NCBI GenBank assembly: GCA_017544935.1
Contig: JAFYDF010000024.1
Span: 1-35,838, forward strand
Length of the DNA stretch: 35,838 bases
Reading direction: 5' to 3'
Source: Clostridia bacterium
Lineage (GTDB): Bacteria; Bacillota; Clostridia; Christensenellales; Aristaeellaceae
Under the pieces are notes generated by a model, which did no database searches, was not told where the DNA came from, and saw only the letters and a program-made list of their open reading frames with translations. Positions 32,936 to 35,838 of the stretch are shown here, in pieces (positions within the stretch are counted from its first letter, which is position 1; each line of letters begins with the position of its first letter). A program made the translations under genes and the position numbers.

Positions 32936-33388
32936 TTATTTATGATATTTCTCCCCGGCATTGATCTTGTGTGCGCGATAGATCTGTTCAAGCAACATGA
33001 TCCGCGCCAACTGATGGGGAAAGGTCATAGGAGACATTGATAGACGCTGGTCGGCACGTTGAATGACATCTTCATGCAGCCCCAGAGAACCGCCGATAAC
33101 AAACACCACGCGCGCACCCAGCTGTTCCCGTTCGCGGAAGAATGCAGCCAGTTGGAGACTGTCGCGTTCTTTCCCGTCAATGCACAGGGCTACAACATAA
33201 TCATCCGGCCGCAGATGGGCGAGCATGGCTTCGCCTTCTTTTTTCATCGCCTGCGGGCCTTCAGGCTGGTCAGGGACCTCGATGATCTCGAGCTTCCGAT
33301 AACGTCCCATGCGCTTGATATATTCGGCCGCAGCTTCCTGCCAGTAGCGCTCACGAAGCCTGCCGGCACATAGTATGGTTATCTGCAT
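32936..33388 (-). CDS. rlmH: 23S rRNA (pseudouridine-1915-N3)-methyltransferase RlmH
   Basis: The 150-residue SPOUT methyltransferase modifies pseudouridine 1915 in helix 69 of 23S rRNA using S-adenosylmethionine. It shows the knot-forming VFVIGGSLGLHEDV, then LSMSPMTFPHQLARIMLLEQIYRA, and the conserved end INAGEKYHK, where the C-terminal Tyr-His-Lys reaches the substrate. It is slightly shorter than the usual 155-159 residues, but nothing essential is missing. The start overlaps the upstream HAD gene by 10 bases, and GGAGG lies in the end of that gene. In many Firmicutes rlmH lies near the origin, which matches the DnaA boxes nearby. Confidence 0.95.
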   Translation of the reverse strand: MQITILCAGRLRERYWQEAAAEYIKRMGRYRKLEIIEVPDQPEGPQAMKKEGEAMLAHLRPDDYVVALCIDGKERDSLQLAAFFREREQLGARVVFVIGGSLGLHEDVIQRADQRLSMSPMTFPHQLARIMLLEQIYRAHKINAGEKYHK

Positions 33389-34026
33389 AGCAGGATATCC
33401 TCCGCTTCCTGTAGATTCTGGCAGACATGATCACAGACAGATGCGAGACTTTCATCGTATGGCACCAGGTCAGGCACCATGATTGTCATCGCTCCGGCTG
33501 CATATCCTGCTCGTATACCGTTGTGCGAATCTTCAATCACTGCACAATCGGCAGCAGGGAGCCCAAGCAGCTCTATTGCACGAAGATAGACTTCGGGGGA
33601 TGGCTTGCTGGCAAGACCGAGATCTCCGGTCACGACGGCATCAAAATACCGGAACAGGTTCACTGCTTTCATATGCTGCTGTGCAATAGGCAGTGAGGAT
33701 GAAGTTACCAGTGCACATCGGATACCTTGCCCTTTCAGATGCGGCAGGATCTGCTGCGCATAAGGTTTGACAGGCATCGCTACATCATATCTGTGTTCTT
33801 TCAGCCAGCTTTTCATTGCATTGCGCAATGCATTCGAATCAAACCCAGGATTCTCCTGCGCATAGCGGATATCAGTGGCTTTTGAAGTGGTACCGACACA
33901 TTCAAGTATAAGATCCCAGCTGATGTGATATCCCAAAGAAGGCGCAACAGCAAGAACTGCTTCAGCATATACACGTTCACTGTCGAGCAGCAGTCCGTCC
34001 ATGTCAAAAAGCGCAGCCCGTATCAT
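33379..34026 (-). CDS. HAD-superfamily phosphatase/phosphoglucomutase-like protein
   Basis: The 215-residue product has motif I FDMDGLLLDS (both Asp present), motif II VTSSSLP, the conserved KPSPEVYLRA lysine and motif III/IV VIEDSHNGIRAGYAAG. This is the beta-phosphoglucomutase-like subfamily, with a helical cap at about residues 15-85. It may act on a sugar phosphate or another phosphoester; the exact substrate is unknown. The ribosome site AAGGTG is modest. It heads the five-gene unit with rlmH and recF behind a clear promoter, directly left of the DnaA-box region. Confidence 0.82.
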   Translation of the reverse strand: MIRAALFDMDGLLLDSERVYAEAVLAVAPSLGYHISWDLILECVGTTSKATDIRYAQENPGFDSNALRNAMKSWLKEHRYDVAMPVKPYAQQILPHLKGQGIRCALVTSSSLPIAQQHMKAVNLFRYFDAVVTGDLGLASKPSPEVYLRAIELLGLPAADCAVIEDSHNGIRAGYAAGAMTIMVPDLVPYDESLASVCDHVCQNLQEAEDILLCR

Positions 34027-34052
34027 GCGTGCACCTTCCTTCCGTCTCGTTC

Positions 34053-34081
34053 ATTATATAAGAAGCGCGAATGCTTTGCAA
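34053..34081 (-). promoter_or_regulatory. Promoter of the HAD-rlmH-recF unit
   Basis: TTGCAA (34081-34076, minus strand), 17-bp spacer, perfect TATAAT (34058-34053), 26 bases before the first start codon of the unit. It borders the DnaA-box region, so DnaA could influence it. Confidence 0.82.
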
Positions 34082-34144
34082 GGGAACGGAACGCAACAGC
34101 TTTTTTACAGAATTGTGAAGCAAAGCTTTACAGACAGATTATGG

Positions 34145-34441
34145 ATATCCCCATTGCAGTTTTTAAATTGTCCCCATAATTATCCCCATCACTCTGCATA
34201 CAAAAACGTATTTATGCAGAAATCGAATACCGTATACACGGTAGATTGCGACTTTTTCTGTGCAAATACAACAGAGTATGCATGAAAATGCTAATACGTA
34301 AGATATCCACATTATCCACAGGGTTATCCACCGATTTCGCTGAAAAACTCGGCTTTTTTGGCCAATTCCCGATTTTGACGGTGGATAACTCCGGTGCAAA
34401 ACGGAAAATAATCCCCATGCGCCTGAAAAAAGTTATCCCCA
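34145..34441. other. DnaA-box cluster, candidate replication origin or DnaA-regulated region
   Basis: The 474-bp gene-free stretch 34027-34500 carries many matches to the DnaA box TTATCCACA. One is perfect (34312-34320). Five have one mismatch: 34180-34188, 34303-34311, 34324-34332, 34433-34441 on the plus strand, and 34380-34388 on the minus strand. At least three more are weaker: 34145-34153, 34168-34176 and 34409-34417. Three sit in a tight array at 34303-34332. AT-rich DNA flanks them (34161-34170 and 34467-34500), and an inverted repeat TACCGT-ATAC-ACGGTA lies at 34228-34243. Such density is typical of oriC. recF and rlmH are adjacent, but dnaA and dnaN are not in the window. Confidence 0.75.
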
Positions 34442-34456
34442 GTCATGGACTGGGGA
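34426..34456 (-). terminator. Probable terminator of the threonine aldolase gene
   Basis: A perfect 9-bp stem (34436-34444 with 34448-34456) closes a 3-base loop. On the minus strand it is followed by ATAAC and then six T. It overlaps the DnaA-box-like element at 34433-34441. The T run is displaced by five bases, so efficiency is uncertain. Confidence 0.55.
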
Positions 34457-34500
34457 ATGATACTGTCAAGAGAATTTTTAATGAATTTTTTGTCACAAAT

Positions 34501-35538
34501 TCAGGCTTCGGGCATTGTTCGGATCGCTTCCAACAAGCGTTCGACTGCCTCGTCACGAGTCGCCCAGCCCGTGCAGATACGCATGGCATCCCTGCCGTCC
34601 GAAAGATGCGTCCAGTGGGTGAGAACAAACTCACGCGTCAGGTATTCACGCTGTTCAGCAGTAAGAATAGGGAACTGCTGGTTGGTTGGGGAATCGATCA
34701 GCATACTGACTCCACGTGCATTCAAAGCAGCACGGATAAGCTGCGCCTGTTCGACGGCGCGCGCATTAATGCGCGCATACAGATCATCTGTGAACAGGGT
34801 ATCAAATTGCAGTCCGAGCAGACGTCCTTTGGCAAGCATACCGCCGCGCTGCTTGATATGATAACGGAAATCCTTGAGCACTGCGGGATCTGGAACTACC
34901 ACGGCTTCTCCGAAAAGGGCACCGCACTTTGTGCCGCCGATATAGAAAACATCACACAAACGCGCGAGATCGTGAAGTGTCACATCACCGGCTGCAAGTC
35001 CGTATCCAAGCCGCGCACCATCCACAAACAACGGAAGGTTGCAATGCCGGCAGACCTCGGACAATTCTGTCAGTTCTTTCAGCGAGTAGAGGGTGCCCAG
35101 CTCTGTGGGATGGGAGATATATACCATACCGGGCTGTACGATATGTTCAGCGGCTTCGTCTGCATAATGTGCTTCCACATAGGCGGATACTTGTTCTGCG
35201 GTGATTTTTCCGTCTACTCCCGGCAGAGCAAGTACTTTATGTCCCAGAGCCTCGATTGCGCCGCTTTCATGTACATTGATATGTCCGGTACCTGCGCATA
35301 CTACGCCCTGATGCGGACGCAGGATTGCACCGATTACTGTTGCGTTTGTCTGGGTACCGCCTACAAGAAAATGCACATCGGCCTGCGGGCATTGGCAGGC
35401 TGCACGGATTTTTTTCCGGGCACTGTCACAATATGGGTCCATACCGTAGCCTACAGTCTGCTCCATATTCGTCTCGATCATACGCCGCATGATCGCTTCA
35501 TGCGCGCCTTCTGTATAATCACAGTCAAAGCGAATCAT
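34501..35538 (-). CDS. Low-specificity L-threonine aldolase family, PLP-dependent
   Basis: The 345-residue enzyme of PLP fold type I cleaves L-threonine or allo-threonine to glycine and acetaldehyde, or acts on related beta-hydroxy amino acids. Visible motifs are FLVGGTQTN for phosphate binding, His90 stacking on the cofactor (HINVHE), Asp173 and Arg176 in FVDGARLGYGL, and the Schiff-base Lys204 in YIGGTKCGALFGE. Length matches LtaE-type enzymes. GGAGG lies 11 bases upstream. The gene has its own promoter and is divergent from the partial gene at the right edge. It is transcribed toward the DnaA-box region, with a probable terminator inside that region. Confidence 0.88.
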   Translation of the reverse strand: MIRFDCDYTEGAHEAIMRRMIETNMEQTVGYGMDPYCDSARKKIRAACQCPQADVHFLVGGTQTNATVIGAILRPHQGVVCAGTGHINVHESGAIEALGHKVLALPGVDGKITAEQVSAYVEAHYADEAAEHIVQPGMVYISHPTELGTLYSLKELTELSEVCRHCNLPLFVDGARLGYGLAAGDVTLHDLARLCDVFYIGGTKCGALFGEAVVVPDPAVLKDFRYHIKQRGGMLAKGRLLGLQFDTLFTDDLYARINARAVEQAQLIRAALNARGVSMLIDSPTNQQFPILTAEQREYLTREFVLTHWTHLSDGRDAMRICTGWATRDEAVERLLEAIRTMPEA

Positions 35539-35571
35539 TACAATTCATACCTCCGTATGTTTATGCAAATG

Positions 35572-35600
35572 ATTATATCACGACAGCACAATGCGCTCAA
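35572..35600 (-). promoter_or_regulatory. Promoter of the threonine aldolase gene
   Basis: TTGAGC (35600-35595, minus strand) and a perfect TATAAT (35577-35572) with a 17-bp spacer, 33 bases before the start codon. Confidence 0.75.
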
Positions 35601-35607
35601 GCAGGCA

Positions 35608-35636
35608 TTTACAAAAAAAAGGAAGTAGCGTATACT
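35608..35636 (+). promoter_or_regulatory. Promoter of the partial secreted-protein gene
   Basis: TTTACA (35608-35613) and TATACT (35631-35636) with a 17-bp spacer, about 50 bases before the ATG. The two divergent -35 boxes are seven bases apart, so the polymerases would compete. Confidence 0.65.
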
Positions 35637-35686
35637 GGCGACGAAACTGACGATGAAAAAATCATTGCAAAAGGATGATTTAAAAG

Positions 35687-35838
35687 ATGCGAGGGGTAAA
35701 AGTACTGGCTTTGGTTTTAATCATAATCCTGTTGACAATGTGCGCAGGAGCTGAGTTTTATGGTGAAACACCGCATTTTCAGCAGGTGACGCAGAACATG
35801 GTCCGCGAGCGTCCGGGTTTCGGCTTGTATCTTGATCG
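35687..35838 (+). CDS. Secreted protein, 5' part only (cut by window edge)
   Basis: The frame stays open from ATG at 35687 to the window end, giving 50 residues. It starts with a signal peptide: MRGVK, a hydrophobic core of about 14 residues, then CAGA before Glu. The mature part begins EFYGETPHFQQVTQNM. AAGGA lies upstream at a rather long distance. Too little is present to name a family. Cleavage after AGA resembles that of the other exported proteins in this window. Confidence 0.6.
   Translation, partial: MRGVKVLALVLIIILLTMCAGAEFYGETPHFQQVTQNMVRERPGFGLYLD

Noticed and set aside
34246..35628. 460-codon plus-strand frame across the DnaA-box region and the aldolase
   Set aside because: It crosses a non-coding regulatory region and is antisense to a complete threonine aldolase with its own promoter.

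Overview
The window reads as a chromosome segment of a mid-GC bacterium of the Firmicutes/Clostridia type, possibly a gut member of a Christensenellales- or Oscillospirales-like group. The group is inference. The support is strong AGGAGG ribosome sites, sigma-A promoters of the TTGACA-N17-TATAAT kind, compact intrinsic terminators, a DUF2975/XRE/DUF4173 cassette, a heterodimeric ABC exporter and a recF-rlmH region. No tRNA, rRNA, CRISPR array, phage gene or insertion sequence was seen. About two thirds of the genes lie on the minus strand; the main plus-strand blocks are 17.1-19.6 kb and 20.8-25.4 kb.

Layout. 0-2.5 kb: a TIM-barrel sugar isomerase/epimerase and an orphan sugar-binding protein, each with its own promoter and/or terminator. 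2.7-10.1 kb: a type II topoisomerase pair (parE ... parC) split by two related secreted proteins, apparently one transcription unit. 10.2-12.4 kb: a DUF2975 membrane protein, a small XRE regulator and a DUF4173 membrane protein. 12.5-16.9 kb: an asymmetric heterodimeric ABC exporter with a metallo-beta-lactamase-fold hydrolase. 17.1-19.6 kb: glycogen synthase with a lysine/proline/alanine repeat tail, followed by a transaldolase-like fructose-6-phosphate aldolase. 19.7-24.7 kb: a sorbitol-6-phosphate-dehydrogenase-like SDR divergent from proC, which heads an AlkZ-related / AEC transporter / M48 protease / small ORF row. 24.8-25.4 kb: a strong promoter, about 220 nt of RNA-like non-coding sequence, and a double zinc-ribbon protein. 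25.5-29.9 kb: sugar catabolism (1-phosphofructokinase-like kinase, SorE-like L-sorbose-1-phosphate reductase, GNAT, FGGY kinase). 29.9-34.1 kb: a five-gene unit HAD-rlmH-recF-HAD-secreted protein. 34.0-34.5 kb: a cluster of DnaA boxes resembling a replication origin. 34.5-35.8 kb: a threonine aldolase and the start of a secreted protein cut by the window edge.

The sugar genes suggest feeding of phosphorylated hexitols and ketoses into fructose phosphates: the SorE-like enzyme would give glucitol-6-phosphate, the SrlD-like SDR would give fructose-6-phosphate, the PfkB kinase would act on fructose-1-phosphate (or tagatose-6-phosphate), and the aldolase would handle C6/C3 interconversion. The best candidates for something undescribed are the structured RNA at about 24831-25049, which has two mutually exclusive long-range pairings; the DnaA-box cluster near recF and rlmH without dnaA or dnaN; the secreted paralogue pair inside the parE-parC unit; and the histone-H1-like tail on glycogen synthase. 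All calls come from reading the sequence and remembered family features; no searches were run.
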